Assembly: GCA_016711605.1 (NCBI GenBank)
Contig: JADJSS010000010.1
Span: forward strand, 54,594-118,593
Reading direction: 5' to 3'
Length of the DNA stretch: 64,000 nucleotides
Source: Saprospirales bacterium
Lineage (GTDB): Bacteria > Bacteroidota > Bacteroidia > Chitinophagales > JADIYW01
This document shows, piece after piece, positions 19,085 to 27,793 of this stretch (the first letter of the stretch is position 1; each line of letters opens with the position of its first letter). The notes under the pieces were generated by a model, which saw only the letters and a program-made list of their open reading frames with translations, did no database searches and had not been told where the DNA came from. The position numbers were made by a program, and so were the translations under genes.

Positions 19085-19164
19085 ACCTCATCCGTTCTCG
19101 CCTTTGGCGAGAACACCTTCTCCATTTGGAGAAGGAAGTCGAACGTAGTTCGACAGGTTGAGGT
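19085..19164. repeat. Cloverleaf-shaped palindromic element
   Basis: An outer stem (19085-19090 with 19159-19164) encloses three perfect hairpins: 19094-19102/19106-19114 (9 bp), 19116-19123/19128-19135 (8 bp) and 19138-19144/19148-19154 (7 bp). It lies between the divergent permease and NamZ genes. The open frame that runs through it from the permease is fortuitous. Confidence 0.7.
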
Positions 19165-19200
19165 AAATAATGTAGCATCATTTTTGTATAAATTTATGAC

Positions 19201-20373
19201 ATGAAAAAAATCTTATTCTGCATTTCATTTTTCCTTTTAATAAATCATGCAACTCAGGCAAAAGAAGTAATTGTTGGTGCGCAACGAACTGCACAATATC
19301 TTTCTATCTTAAAAAATAAAAAAGTTGGCTTAGTCATTAACCAAACATCTACCATTGGCAACACGAGTTTATTAGATACTTTATTGAATTTAGGAATCAA
19401 TGTAAAAGTAGTGTTTGCGCCTGAACATGGATTTCGTGGCACGGCTGATGCTGGCGAACATGTAAAAAATGGCGTTGATCCAAAAACAAACGTTTCTATA
19501 ATTTCTTTGTATGGTGATAACAAAAAACCAAAAGCAGCTCAGCTAAAAAATTTAGATATTGTGGTTTTTGATATCCAAGATGTTGGTGTGCGTTTTTATA
19601 CATTTATTTCTACTTTGCAATATGTGATGGAAGCTTGTGCGGAAAACAATAAACCATTATTGATTTTAGACAGACCAAATCCAAACGGACACTATGTTGA
19701 TGGACCAGTTTTAGATACGCAATTCCGTTCGTTTGTAGGTATGCAGCCAATTCCAATTGTGTATGGAATGACGATTGGCGAATATGCAAAGATGTTGAAT
19801 GGTGAAAAATGGCTCTCGAAAAAAGTGCAATGCAAAACCACAATAATTTCATGTTTGAATTACGATCATAAAACATTTTATTCATTACCAATTAAACCAT
19901 CGCCTAATTTGCCAAACATGACTGCGATTTACTTATATCCTAGTTTGTGTTTTTTTGAAGGAACAGATCATGTGAGTTTAGGTCGCGGCACAGACAAACC
20001 ATTTCAGATTTATGGCAGCAATGTTTTTGATTCTGATTTGAAATATACATTTACACCACAAAGCACTGCTGGTGCCAAAACACCACCGTTATTAGGCAAA
20101 TTGTGTTATGGTTATGATTTAAGCGATATATCTTTGGATAGTTTACAGCGTCAAAAAATGACGCTGAGTTATTTGCTGAATGCGTATAAATTGACCAAAG
20201 ACAAAGACCATTTCTTCAATAATTTCTTTATCAAATTAACAGGCAAAGCAAGTTTATCTGTGCAAATAGAAAAAGGTATGGATGAAAAAACGATAAAAGC
20301 AACTTGGCAAACTGGAATAAAAAAATTCAAAGCAATTCGTAAAAAATATTTATTGTATAAAGATTTTGAGTAG
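19201..20373 (+). CDS. namZ: DUF1343 protein, exo-beta-N-acetylmuramidase NamZ-like
   Basis: NamZ releases N-acetylmuramic acid from the non-reducing end of cell-wall sugars; DUF1343 is the founding domain of that enzyme. The 390-residue protein has a signal peptide (ILFCISFFLLINHATQAKE) and the full domain: VGLVINQTSTIG, FAPEHGFRGTADAGEHV, VVFDIQDVGVRFYTFISTLQ, LLILDRPNPNGHYVDGP and FFEGTDHVSLGRGTDKPF. Length is normal. It begins 200 bases from the divergent permease gene across a cloverleaf repeat. It probably serves peptidoglycan recycling in the periplasm. Confidence 0.92.
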   Translation: MKKILFCISFFLLINHATQAKEVIVGAQRTAQYLSILKNKKVGLVINQTSTIGNTSLLDTLLNLGINVKVVFAPEHGFRGTADAGEHVKNGVDPKTNVSIISLYGDNKKPKAAQLKNLDIVVFDIQDVGVRFYTFISTLQYVMEACAENNKPLLILDRPNPNGHYVDGPVLDTQFRSFVGMQPIPIVYGMTIGEYAKMLNGEKWLSKKVQCKTTIISCLNYDHKTFYSLPIKPSPNLPNMTAIYLYPSLCFFEGTDHVSLGRGTDKPFQIYGSNVFDSDLKYTFTPQSTAGAKTPPLLGKLCYGYDLSDISLDSLQRQKMTLSYLLNAYKLTKDKDHFFNNFFIKLTGKASLSVQIEKGMDEKTIKATWQTGIKKFKAIRKKYLLYKDFE

Positions 20374-20404
20374 AAAAATAAATATTAAACCATAACTTTA
20401 ATAC

Positions 20405-20605
20405 ATGAAACATACCATTAAAATTTACAATTCTTTTGAAGAACAAAAAGAAGATGAAGCAAGGCAACTGGCAGCACTTTCATCAAATGAATTAATGATT
20501 GCTCTAAGAAAATTAATTAATTTTAGCTTTGGATTATCAGGTTTTGATATAAATAATTTACCTAAAAAACATACGATTAAAATATCAGAATACCAAACTC
20601 AATGA
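20405..20605 (+). CDS. Small protein paired with nucleotidyltransferase
   Basis: A 66-residue protein, unrecognised by name. It is mainly helical and acidic in the first half (SFEEQKEDEARQLAALSSNE) and basic toward the end. It overlaps the next gene by four bases (ATGA), so the two are translationally coupled. The 5' position, small size and coupling resemble an antitoxin or a regulatory partner, but that is inference. I found no DNA-binding motif. Confidence 0.65.
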   Translation: MKHTIKIYNSFEEQKEDEARQLAALSSNELMIALRKLINFSFGLSGFDINNLPKKHTIKISEYQTQ

Positions 20606-21072
20606 ATATTTTCGATGAATATACCAGAGATGTTGTAATTGCACTCAACAAATCAAATGTAAAATATTTAGTTGTTGGTGGCTATGCTGTTAATTTTCAT
20701 GGTTATCATAGAACTACAGGTGATATTGATTTATGGATAGAACCAACAGATGAAAATAAAACTAAAATTCTGAATGCATTAACTTTATTAGAAATTGATA
20801 AAGACGTGATTCAGCTTATAGCTACACTTGATTTTTCTAAACCAGTGGTATTTAGCGATGGAAAAATACCTTTTAAAATAGATTTTATGACGCATGTTAG
20901 TCATGTTTCATTCAATGACGCTTGGATAAAAAAAATTGATGCACTAATTGATGAAATACCAATTTCGTTTATACATTTAAATGAACTTGTTTTGTCAAAA
21001 TTTAATACTGGACGACCAAAAGATAAAATAGATATTGAAGAATTACAAAGAATTCAAAAATATAAGAAATAA
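20602..21072 (+). CDS. Nucleotidyltransferase (MNT/AbiEii-like fold)
   Basis: A 156-residue protein of the minimal nucleotidyltransferase fold. The active-site pattern is visible: VKYLVVGGYAVNFHGYHRTT (hG-G-hA type) followed by GDIDLWIEPT with the two catalytic aspartates spaced D-x-D, and a third acidic residue in KIDFMTHV. It may transfer NMP to protein or RNA; several toxins (AbiEii, MenT/MNT) use this fold. It is coupled to the 66-residue gene upstream and stands between namZ and gcvP. A toxin-antitoxin or regulatory function is inference. Confidence 0.82.
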   Translation: MNIFDEYTRDVVIALNKSNVKYLVVGGYAVNFHGYHRTTGDIDLWIEPTDENKTKILNALTLLEIDKDVIQLIATLDFSKPVVFSDGKIPFKIDFMTHVSHVSFNDAWIKKIDALIDEIPISFIHLNELVLSKFNTGRPKDKIDIEELQRIQKYKK

Positions 21073-21151
21073 CTTAAAATCTATCTAATCAACATTTCAA
21101 TCCTTTTTTCAACATACAATTTCTTAAAACTAAAATCACTTGCAAGTGTCG

Positions 21152-21159
21152 TATATTTG
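21152..21159 (+). promoter_or_regulatory. Bacteroidota -7 promoter element for gcvP
   Basis: TATATTTG fits TAnnTTTG, 29 bases before the gcvP ATG. Confidence 0.6.
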
Positions 21160-21188
21160 GATATTCAAAAATTCAACCTACAATACAC

Positions 21189-24047
21189 ATGCAAAACGAA
21201 TTTCAAGCACGTCATATCGGTCCAAGAGCAACAGATATAAACGCAATGCTACAAACCATTGGCGTTTCATCTTTAGAACAATTAATTGACGAAACGGTTC
21301 CAGCCAACATACGACTAAAAAAATCAATGAATATTGGTGCTCCAAAGGCAGAATATCAATATTTACAGGAATTGAAATCGATTGCACAAAAGAATAAAGT
21401 ATTTAAATCATACATCGGTTTAGGTTATTTTAATACAATCGTTCCAGGCGTTATTCAACGCAATATTTTTGAAAATCCAGGTTGGTACACACAATACACA
21501 CCATATCAGGCAGAAATTTCTCAGGGCAGACTAGAAGCTTTGCTGAACTTCCAAACCATGATCACCGATTTAACAGGTTTGCCTGTTGCCAACGCGTCTT
21601 TATTGGACGAAGGTACTGCTGCAGCTGAAGCAATGCATTTATTGCATGATGTACGCAGTCGCGCAAAAGGCAAAGCTATTGCCAATAAAATGTTCATCGA
21701 CGAAAACGTATTTCCGCAAACCATTGATGTAATAAAAGGACGTGCGTTGCCGTTAAATTTTGAAATTGTAGTTGGAGATGCTTCTACATTTGAAGCAAGC
21801 GAAGAATATTTCGCATTGCTGGTTCAATATCCAAATGGAAACGGCGAAATCGTTGATTATTCTTCTATCATAAAATCATGCAAAGAAAAAGAAGTGTATG
21901 TAGTAATGGCTGCTGATATTTTAAGTTTGGCTTTATTGACTTCACCAGGCGAATTAGGCGCTGATATTGCTATTGGCAATTCTCAACGCTTTGGCGTTCC
22001 AATGGGTTTTGGCGGACCGCACGCTGCATTTTTTGCTTGTAAAGAAGAATTCGTTCGTCAAATGCCTGGCCGATTGATTGGTGTTTCTGTTGACAAACAT
22101 GGCAATCGCGCTTTGCGTATGGCTTTGCAAACACGCGAGCAACATATTAAACGCGAAAAAGCAACATCCAATATTTGTACGGCACAAGCATTATTAGCAA
22201 TCATGGCAAGCATGTACGCAGTTTATCATGGAAAAGATGGTATTAAAAACATCGCATTGAATGTTCATCAAAAAACAGTTCAGTTAGCGAATGAAATCCA
22301 AAAAATCGGTTTCAAAAATCTGAATAACTATTATTTTGATACGTTGAGAATTCAGGTTGAAAATGCAAATACTATCCAAGAAATTGCTGAAAAAAGTGAA
22401 ATCAATTTTAGATATAATAACGATGGAACGATTGGAATCTCTGTAGATGAGACAACTTCTGCAAAAGATTTAGAAAATATAGTAACTATTTTTGCTGCAA
22501 CAAAAAATACAAATCATACAACTACTTTATTAGAAAATCCGGCACTTCAAATTCCTGAAAATTTACAACGAACTTCTGACTATTTAACACATCCTGTTTT
22601 TAATACCTATCAATCAGAAACAGAAATGCTGCGTTATATCAAACGTTTGGAAGCAAAAGATTTATCATTAGCATTTTCAATGATTCCATTAGGAAGTTGC
22701 ACGATGAAATTAAACGCAACTTCTGAATTGGTTCCGTTAAGCTGGGCCGAGTTTGCTCACATTCATCCATTTGCACCAGAAAATCAAACTATTGGCTATA
22801 GAGAAATTATCAGTGAATTAGAAAACGATTTAGCGAAAATTACAGGATTTGCAGCAACTTCTTTGCAGCCAAATTCAGGCGCGCAAGGTGAATATGCTGG
22901 TTTGATGGTTATTCGTGCGTATCATGTTTCTCGTGGCGATACACACAGAAATGTTGCATTGATACCAACTTCAGCGCACGGTACCAATCCTGCAAGTGCT
23001 GCAATGGCTGGCATGGAAATCGTGTTGGTAAAATGTGATGATCTTGGAAATATTGATGTTGCTGATTTGAAAGCAAAAGCGGAACAACATGCTGCAAATT
23101 TATCATGCTTAATGGTAACGTATCCATCAACACATGGTGTTTTTGAAGAATCAATAATTGAAATTTGCGAAGTAATTCACCAGCACGGTGGAAAAGTATA
23201 CATGGATGGCGCGAACATGAATGCACAGGTTGGCCTGACTTCACCAGCAAACATTGGTGCTGACGTGAATCACATCAATTTACATAAAACATTTGCTATA
23301 CCACATGGTGGTGGTGGTCCTGGTATGGGCCCAATTTGCTGCACAGCTGATTTAGCACCATTTTTACCAGGAAATCCAATCATAAAAACAGGTGGTTCGC
23401 ATCCAATTCCAGCCATTTCTGCTGCACCGTTTGGTAGCGCCGCTATTTTATTGATTTCGTATGGTTATATAAAAATGTTAGGCGAAGAAGGCATCACCAA
23501 TTCAACAAAATATGCTATTCTGAATGCTAATTATATCAAAGCGAAAGTAGAAAAACACTTTCCGATTTTATATGCAGGAAAAAATGGTAGAGTAGCACAT
23601 GAGTTTATTATGGATTTACGACCATTTAAAAAAGATACAGGTATAGATGCTGTTGATGTTGCGAAACGCTTGATGGATTATGGTTATCATGCACCTACTG
23701 TTGCATTTCCAGTGCCAGGCACTTTGATGATTGAACCAACTGAAAGTGAAAGCAAAGAAGAATTGGATAAATTCTGCGATGCTTTATTATCAATCAGAAG
23801 CGAAATGCAGGCGATTTTAGACGGCAAATATACACAGCAAGACAATCCAATCATAAATGCGCCACATACGGTAAATGAAGTTATTTCTAGTGAATGGAAC
23901 CATGCTTATTCAAGAGAAGATGCTGCATTTCCAATTGCTTATACAAAACAAGCTAAGTTTTGGCCAAGTGTGGCTAAAATCGACAATACTTATGGAGATC
24001 GTAATTTAATTTGTACTTGTTTACCAATTGAAGCATATGTAAAATAG
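21189..24047 (+). CDS. gcvP: Glycine dehydrogenase (decarboxylating), P protein of the glycine cleavage system
   Basis: PLP enzyme that decarboxylates glycine and passes the aminomethyl group to the lipoyl arm of GcvH. At 952 residues it is the single-chain form in which the alpha and beta parts are fused. It begins with the typical FQARHIGP. GEYAGLMVIRAYH and PTSAHGTNPASAAMAGM are in the C-terminal half, and the PLP-binding lysine lies in NLHKTFAIPHGGGGPGMGP. A promoter element lies in front, and no other gcv gene is nearby. An 840-base non-coding gap follows. Confidence 0.98.
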   Translation: MQNEFQARHIGPRATDINAMLQTIGVSSLEQLIDETVPANIRLKKSMNIGAPKAEYQYLQELKSIAQKNKVFKSYIGLGYFNTIVPGVIQRNIFENPGWYTQYTPYQAEISQGRLEALLNFQTMITDLTGLPVANASLLDEGTAAAEAMHLLHDVRSRAKGKAIANKMFIDENVFPQTIDVIKGRALPLNFEIVVGDASTFEASEEYFALLVQYPNGNGEIVDYSSIIKSCKEKEVYVVMAADILSLALLTSPGELGADIAIGNSQRFGVPMGFGGPHAAFFACKEEFVRQMPGRLIGVSVDKHGNRALRMALQTREQHIKREKATSNICTAQALLAIMASMYAVYHGKDGIKNIALNVHQKTVQLANEIQKIGFKNLNNYYFDTLRIQVENANTIQEIAEKSEINFRYNNDGTIGISVDETTSAKDLENIVTIFAATKNTNHTTTLLENPALQIPENLQRTSDYLTHPVFNTYQSETEMLRYIKRLEAKDLSLAFSMIPLGSCTMKLNATSELVPLSWAEFAHIHPFAPENQTIGYREIISELENDLAKITGFAATSLQPNSGAQGEYAGLMVIRAYHVSRGDTHRNVALIPTSAHGTNPASAAMAGMEIVLVKCDDLGNIDVADLKAKAEQHAANLSCLMVTYPSTHGVFEESIIEICEVIHQHGGKVYMDGANMNAQVGLTSPANIGADVNHINLHKTFAIPHGGGGPGMGPICCTADLAPFLPGNPIIKTGGSHPIPAISAAPFGSAAILLISYGYIKMLGEEGITNSTKYAILNANYIKAKVEKHFPILYAGKNGRVAHEFIMDLRPFKKDTGIDAVDVAKRLMDYGYHAPTVAFPVPGTLMIEPTESESKEELDKFCDALLSIRSEMQAILDGKYTQQDNPIINAPHTVNEVISSEWNHAYSREDAAFPIAYTKQAKFWPSVAKIDNTYGDRNLICTCLPIEAYVK

Positions 24048-24684
24048 CACTTTTTATGTCACAAATTACAGACTATTACACTATTTAAATGTATGTCTAT
24101 CAACTAAATAAGTGAAAAATATAATAATTTCCTTAGTGCGAGTTTAAAAAGAATGATGTTACAGATTTTTGTAAAAAATGTAACTTTAGGTAATGAATCA
24201 TGTCATCCAATTAAACGTTTGCAATAAAAAATGCATTTTTTTAATTAATACGATAACTGATTAATTATAAAAATGAGCCAATATATATTAAAACATAAGA
24301 CAATGTCGTTTAGTTAAGAAGAGATTCCGAAAAAATTTCGGAATGGTAGCGTCACGGCACAACAACGCAGATACAACGTCACTGTCAACCTGAACTACTC
24401 TACACGTTTTAAAAAAATAATTTTATTTTTTGGCTTATAAAACCGAATAACAGTTCAATTATTGTCACAAATAACGCAATATAAATTAATTTAAAACATT
24501 GATTATTAACACATTGCAATTTACACCTTTTATTTTATTGTGTCACAGTGAAAATAAACTTTGTTATATCCTTGGAAATTGTTTGTGCATCTTTACATTA
24601 TCAAATAAGTTTTCTAGCTCTTAATTGATATGTCGTAAATATTTTTTATAGAAACCCTAAAATAAAAAATTAAATTATTGGTAT
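24048..24684. other. Long non-coding gap after gcvP
   Basis: No plausible gene is seen on either strand. There is one perfect 9-bp hairpin (24324-24332 with 24336-24344, loop AAA). It is followed by words such as gtcaacctgaactac that look like a decayed copy of the dispersed repeats found elsewhere in the window. The remainder is AT-rich without clear structure. Confidence 0.5.
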
Positions 24685-24755
24685 AAAAAAAATCGGGCCT
24701 TACATTGCGTAAAGCCCGAGAGACCCTAAAGTCTAGAAACATAAAAACCCTGACA
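24685..24755 (-). ncRNA. Candidate small RNA with own promoter and terminator
   Basis: On the minus strand, TAACTTTG (24756-24763) is a perfect TAnnTTTG element with a TTG 19 bases farther upstream (24783-24785). About 65 bases downstream is an intrinsic terminator: stem cgggctttac/gtaaggcccg (one G-U) around GCAAT, then eight T. Between them a small stem (agac/gtct) is possible. No reading frame fits. The opposite strand also carries a terminator hairpin here (24759-24806), so orientation is not certain. Confidence 0.4.
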
Positions 24756-24758
24756 CAA

Positions 24759-24806
24759 AGTTAAACAAACTTTTGCTTTTAGCAAGAGTTTGCTTAACTT
24801 TTTTTC
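24759..24806 (+). terminator. Strong hairpin with T run (plus strand)
   Basis: An 18-bp stem (24759-24776 with 24782-24799; one mismatch and one G-U pair) is followed by seven T. It could end a transcript coming from the gcvP side, though it lies 700 bases after gcvP. It overlaps the promoter elements proposed for the minus-strand RNA. Confidence 0.55.
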
Positions 24807-24885
24807 TATTTTAACAACTTTTTAACAATTAAAAATCCTAAAAATATCTAATTAGTTGACATACAATGTCATATAAAATCATAGG

Positions 24886-25920
24886 ATGAAAAAAAAAATT
24901 TCTTACTTAGCACTTCTTTTATTTGTAATAGCATTTACGTTCTTCATTTTGTTCTACAAGCTATTATTTTCTGATAATATACAAGACCATAAGACTAAGA
25001 AATACCATGTACTATTGGTTTATACTGGTTCAACCTATGAAAATGTGTTGAAATCTCTAAAAAACCAACATATAATAAAAAATATGGAGACATTCAAATT
25101 GGTATGTAAGAAGTTAAAATACGATAAGCATGTAAAACCTGGAAGATATATAATCAAAAACGACATGAATAATTTTTTCTTAGTTAGAAAATTGCGTTCA
25201 GGTAGTCAAGATCCAGTTAGTATTACTTTTAATAATGTACAAAACAAAGATCAATTAGCAGAAAAAGTATCCATACAAATTGAAGCTTCTAAAGAAGATT
25301 TATTAAATGAGTTTAATAATCCAAAATTTCTTGATTCATTGAAACTTACAGAAGATAATTTTCCAACTATCTTTTTAGGTAATACATACGAATTTTATTG
25401 GAATACTTCTGCAAAACAGTTTATTCAACGCATGTTAAAAGAATACCATAAGTTCTGGACTGAAAAACGAATTGAGAAAGCACAAGCAATTGGCTTATCA
25501 CCTACTGAAGCTATAATCTTGGCTTCTATCATTCAGAAAGAAACAACCAAATACGACGAGTTTCCTATTATTGCTGGTGTTTATGTAAATAGAATGAAAA
25601 TTGGTATGCCTTTACAAGCTGATCCAACTGTATTATTCGCGTTAAAAAAATTAGGTGTTAGCAGAAGAGTGACCAATGCCGATTTACGAATAGATTCTCC
25701 TTATAACACTTATAAAAATAAAGGCTTGCCACCTGGTCCTATTTGTTTGCCTGAGATAAAAAGTATTGAAGAAACTTTAAATGCAGAAGAACATAAATAT
25801 CTGTATTTTTGTGCCAAGGAAGATTTTTCTGGTTATAGCAATTTTGCTGAAACCTGGGAACAGCATTTAGAAAATGCGCGTAGATACCAGAAAGCACTAA
25901 ACGATAGAAATATTAAATAA
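24886..25920 (+). CDS. mltG: Endolytic transglycosylase MltG (YceG-like)
   Basis: It cleaves nascent peptidoglycan strands at the inner membrane and so sets glycan length. It is a 344-residue protein with one N-terminal transmembrane helix (YLALLLFVIAFTFFILFYKL), then a LysM-like part and the catalytic domain. The active-site glutamate lies in ASIIQKETTKYDEFPIIAGV; VNRMKIGMPLQADPTVLFAL and SPYNTYKNKGLPPGPICLP are diagnostic. It starts after a strong hairpin and overlaps the thioesterase gene by one base (TAATG), so the two form an operon. Confidence 0.95.
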   Translation: MKKKISYLALLLFVIAFTFFILFYKLLFSDNIQDHKTKKYHVLLVYTGSTYENVLKSLKNQHIIKNMETFKLVCKKLKYDKHVKPGRYIIKNDMNNFFLVRKLRSGSQDPVSITFNNVQNKDQLAEKVSIQIEASKEDLLNEFNNPKFLDSLKLTEDNFPTIFLGNTYEFYWNTSAKQFIQRMLKEYHKFWTEKRIEKAQAIGLSPTEAIILASIIQKETTKYDEFPIIAGVYVNRMKIGMPLQADPTVLFALKKLGVSRRVTNADLRIDSPYNTYKNKGLPPGPICLPEIKSIEETLNAEEHKYLYFCAKEDFSGYSNFAETWEQHLENARRYQKALNDRNIK

Positions 25921-26396
25921 TGTTCGAAGAAACTATACAATTAAGAGTTCGATATCATGATTGCGATCCGTTAGGAATTGTATATCATGGACATTATGCT
26001 AAATTTTTTGAAATTGGCAGAACCGAAGCCATGCGCAAACATGATTTTGCCTATAAAACATTTGAAGAATTAGGCATTGCAATGCCAGTGGTTGAAATGA
26101 ACATTAAATATTTCAGACCTGCACGCTACGATGAATTGATGGATATTAAAACCATTATCAAAGAATTTCCTGACAAAAAAATGGTGTTTTATGGCGAAAT
26201 ATATAATCAACATGGACAATTATTAACGTCGAGTGAGTTTACTTTTGTATTTGTAAAACAAGCATCCTTGCGTAGATGCCATATTCCTGAAGTAGTTTTA
26301 GAACATTTAAAACCATTTTTTGTGGAAGAAATTAAACAAGCAAAAGAAGCAAAAAAAGCGAAAGAAAAAAACACAAAGATTGCACATAAGTTATAA
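25920..26396 (+). CDS. Acyl-CoA thioesterase, YbgC/4-hydroxybenzoyl-CoA type
   Basis: Hot-dog-fold thioesterase of 158 residues, acting on acyl-CoA or acyl-ACP in the cytoplasm. The family signature with the catalytic aspartate is RYHDCDPLGIVYHGHYAKFF. The C-terminus is a lysine/alanine-rich helix. It overlaps mltG by one base. It is followed by an AT-rich inverted repeat (26390-26462) before the BrkB gene. Confidence 0.9.
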   Translation: MFEETIQLRVRYHDCDPLGIVYHGHYAKFFEIGRTEAMRKHDFAYKTFEELGIAMPVVEMNIKYFRPARYDELMDIKTIIKEFPDKKMVFYGEIYNQHGQLLTSSEFTFVFVKQASLRRCHIPEVVLEHLKPFFVEEIKQAKEAKKAKEKNTKIAHKL

Positions 26397-26462
26397 GTAA
26401 ATAGTTATAAATTATATGGTTAAAATCAGTTGAATTAACGTATAACTTTATAACTTCATAAC
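26388..26462. repeat. AT-rich inverted-repeat pair (ttataactt family)
   Basis: aagttataagtaaatagttataaatt on the left and gtataactttataacttcataac on the right face each other across about 30 bases. They share words with the arms around the four-helix-bundle gene at 522-959. Confidence 0.5.
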
Positions 26463-26477
26463 GAATACCTTCAACAA

Positions 26478-27449
26478 ATGTCACTTCAACAACAAACAGA
26501 AAAATACAGACGTTTAGTTCGCTCAGAACGTTTTCGTGATAGATTGAAGCGCATGAGTTTTCCAGGTTTTGAAGGCATTCCAGTTTATGATGTTTTTTTA
26601 AAATTCAGAGAAGAAATAAAAGAAGATGGACTCAGTATACGTGCATCTTCGATTTCGTATTTCTTTATTTTAGCATTATTTCCAAGTATCATTTTTTTCT
26701 TTTCATTAATTCCATATGTTCCAATTGATCATTTTGATAGTAAAATTTTAAATGGTTTGAAAGGTATTTTACCAATTGGAATTTTTTCAATTTTAGAAAC
26801 CACTATACATGATATTGTTAGCGTACAACGCGGTGGATTGGTATCGATAAATTTTTTTTTGGCACTGTTTGTTGCATCTAATGGTGTAAATTCTATCATG
26901 CGTGCTTTTGATAAAATGAATCAAACATTTAAGAAAAGAAATTTTTTTCAAAAAAAAATCGCTGCTTTTCAAATTTTATTTTTGATTAGTATGCAGCTAA
27001 TCATCGCATTTTTATTAATTATAAAAGGAAAAGAATTTATTCAACTAATTTTAAACTGGTTGAATACTGAAGATGCTATAATTTCTTTTGTTGTAAGATT
27101 TACCAAAACCTTGTTGATTTTATTTAGCTTCTTCAATATTTTTGCGTTGATTTATTATTTTGGTCCATCCGTAAAAAAACGCTACAGATACTTCTCTGTC
27201 GGCGCAACGTTTGCTACCTTGTTTTCTATTTTGATGTCTATTGTTTTTAAATTTTACACATCATACTTAAATAACTTCAACAGATTATACGGCTCATTAG
27301 GAATCATGATTGTAATAATGTTACTGATTTATTTAAACGCACTAGTTTTATTATTTGGTTTTGAATTAAACAATAGCATTGCAGTAAACAAAGCATTAAG
27401 AGAAAGTGATAGTAATAGTGATAGTGATAGTGAAATAAAACATTTATGA
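26478..27449 (+). CDS. YihY/virulence factor BrkB family membrane protein
   Basis: Integral inner-membrane protein of 323 residues with six predicted helices. The family stretch SIRASSISYFFILALFPSII is followed by NGVNSIMRAFDKMN and later GSLGIMIVIMLLIYLNALVL. The function of the family is not settled (it was once taken for RNase BN). The C-terminus ends in a serine-aspartate tail (SDSNSDSDSE) encoded by GTGATA repeats. It overlaps the next gene by four bases. Confidence 0.9.
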   Translation: MSLQQQTEKYRRLVRSERFRDRLKRMSFPGFEGIPVYDVFLKFREEIKEDGLSIRASSISYFFILALFPSIIFFFSLIPYVPIDHFDSKILNGLKGILPIGIFSILETTIHDIVSVQRGGLVSINFFLALFVASNGVNSIMRAFDKMNQTFKKRNFFQKKIAAFQILFLISMQLIIAFLLIIKGKEFIQLILNWLNTEDAIISFVVRFTKTLLILFSFFNIFALIYYFGPSVKKRYRYFSVGATFATLFSILMSIVFKFYTSYLNNFNRLYGSLGIMIVIMLLIYLNALVLLFGFELNNSIAVNKALRESDSNSDSDSEIKHL

Positions 27450-27790
27450 AGAAAGTTATTCAAATTTTATTGTCCATCTTTTTTGCCATTGCCATTGGAA
27501 CGCATATTTATAATGTTATAGAGAAAGATGGACAACCGTTTTGGTGGCATTGCATTTATTATGCAACATATGGAATTTGCTGGTTCATGCTTTTCTTCAA
27601 AAATAAAAATGCGTTGTTGATTTATTTTCTTTCAGCAATTTTTCCTTTTGTAACACATGCTTATTATGCGTATGGACACCTTATAAAACAAGACCAACAT
27701 TATACAGAAATTGGTATTTGCATTTTGACTTGTGTGATGCTTGCTTTAGGTTTTTTCAGGATTAGGAATCAAATACAAATTCAAGAGTAA
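27446..27790 (+). CDS. Small membrane protein, unknown
   Basis: A 114-residue protein with four hydrophobic segments. A tryptophan- and histidine-containing loop (KDGQPFWWHCIYYATYGICW) lies between the first two. No family is recognised. It overlaps the BrkB gene by four bases and is convergent with the secreted protein gene that ends three bases away, so it is probably co-expressed with BrkB. Confidence 0.65.
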   Translation: MKKVIQILLSIFFAIAIGTHIYNVIEKDGQPFWWHCIYYATYGICWFMLFFKNKNALLIYFLSAIFPFVTHAYYAYGHLIKQDQHYTEIGICILTCVMLALGFFRIRNQIQIQE

Positions 27791-27793
27791 TGC

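Noticed and set aside
18999..19125. 42-residue N-terminal extension of the permease frame
   Set aside because: It is encoded partly by the cloverleaf repeat, and the family N-terminus starts at the TTG at 18999.
27405..27440. CRISPR-like or tandem array at the BrkB 3' end
   Set aside because: It is a short simple-sequence repeat encoding a Ser-Asp tail, without repeat-spacer structure. No CRISPR array was seen anywhere in the window.
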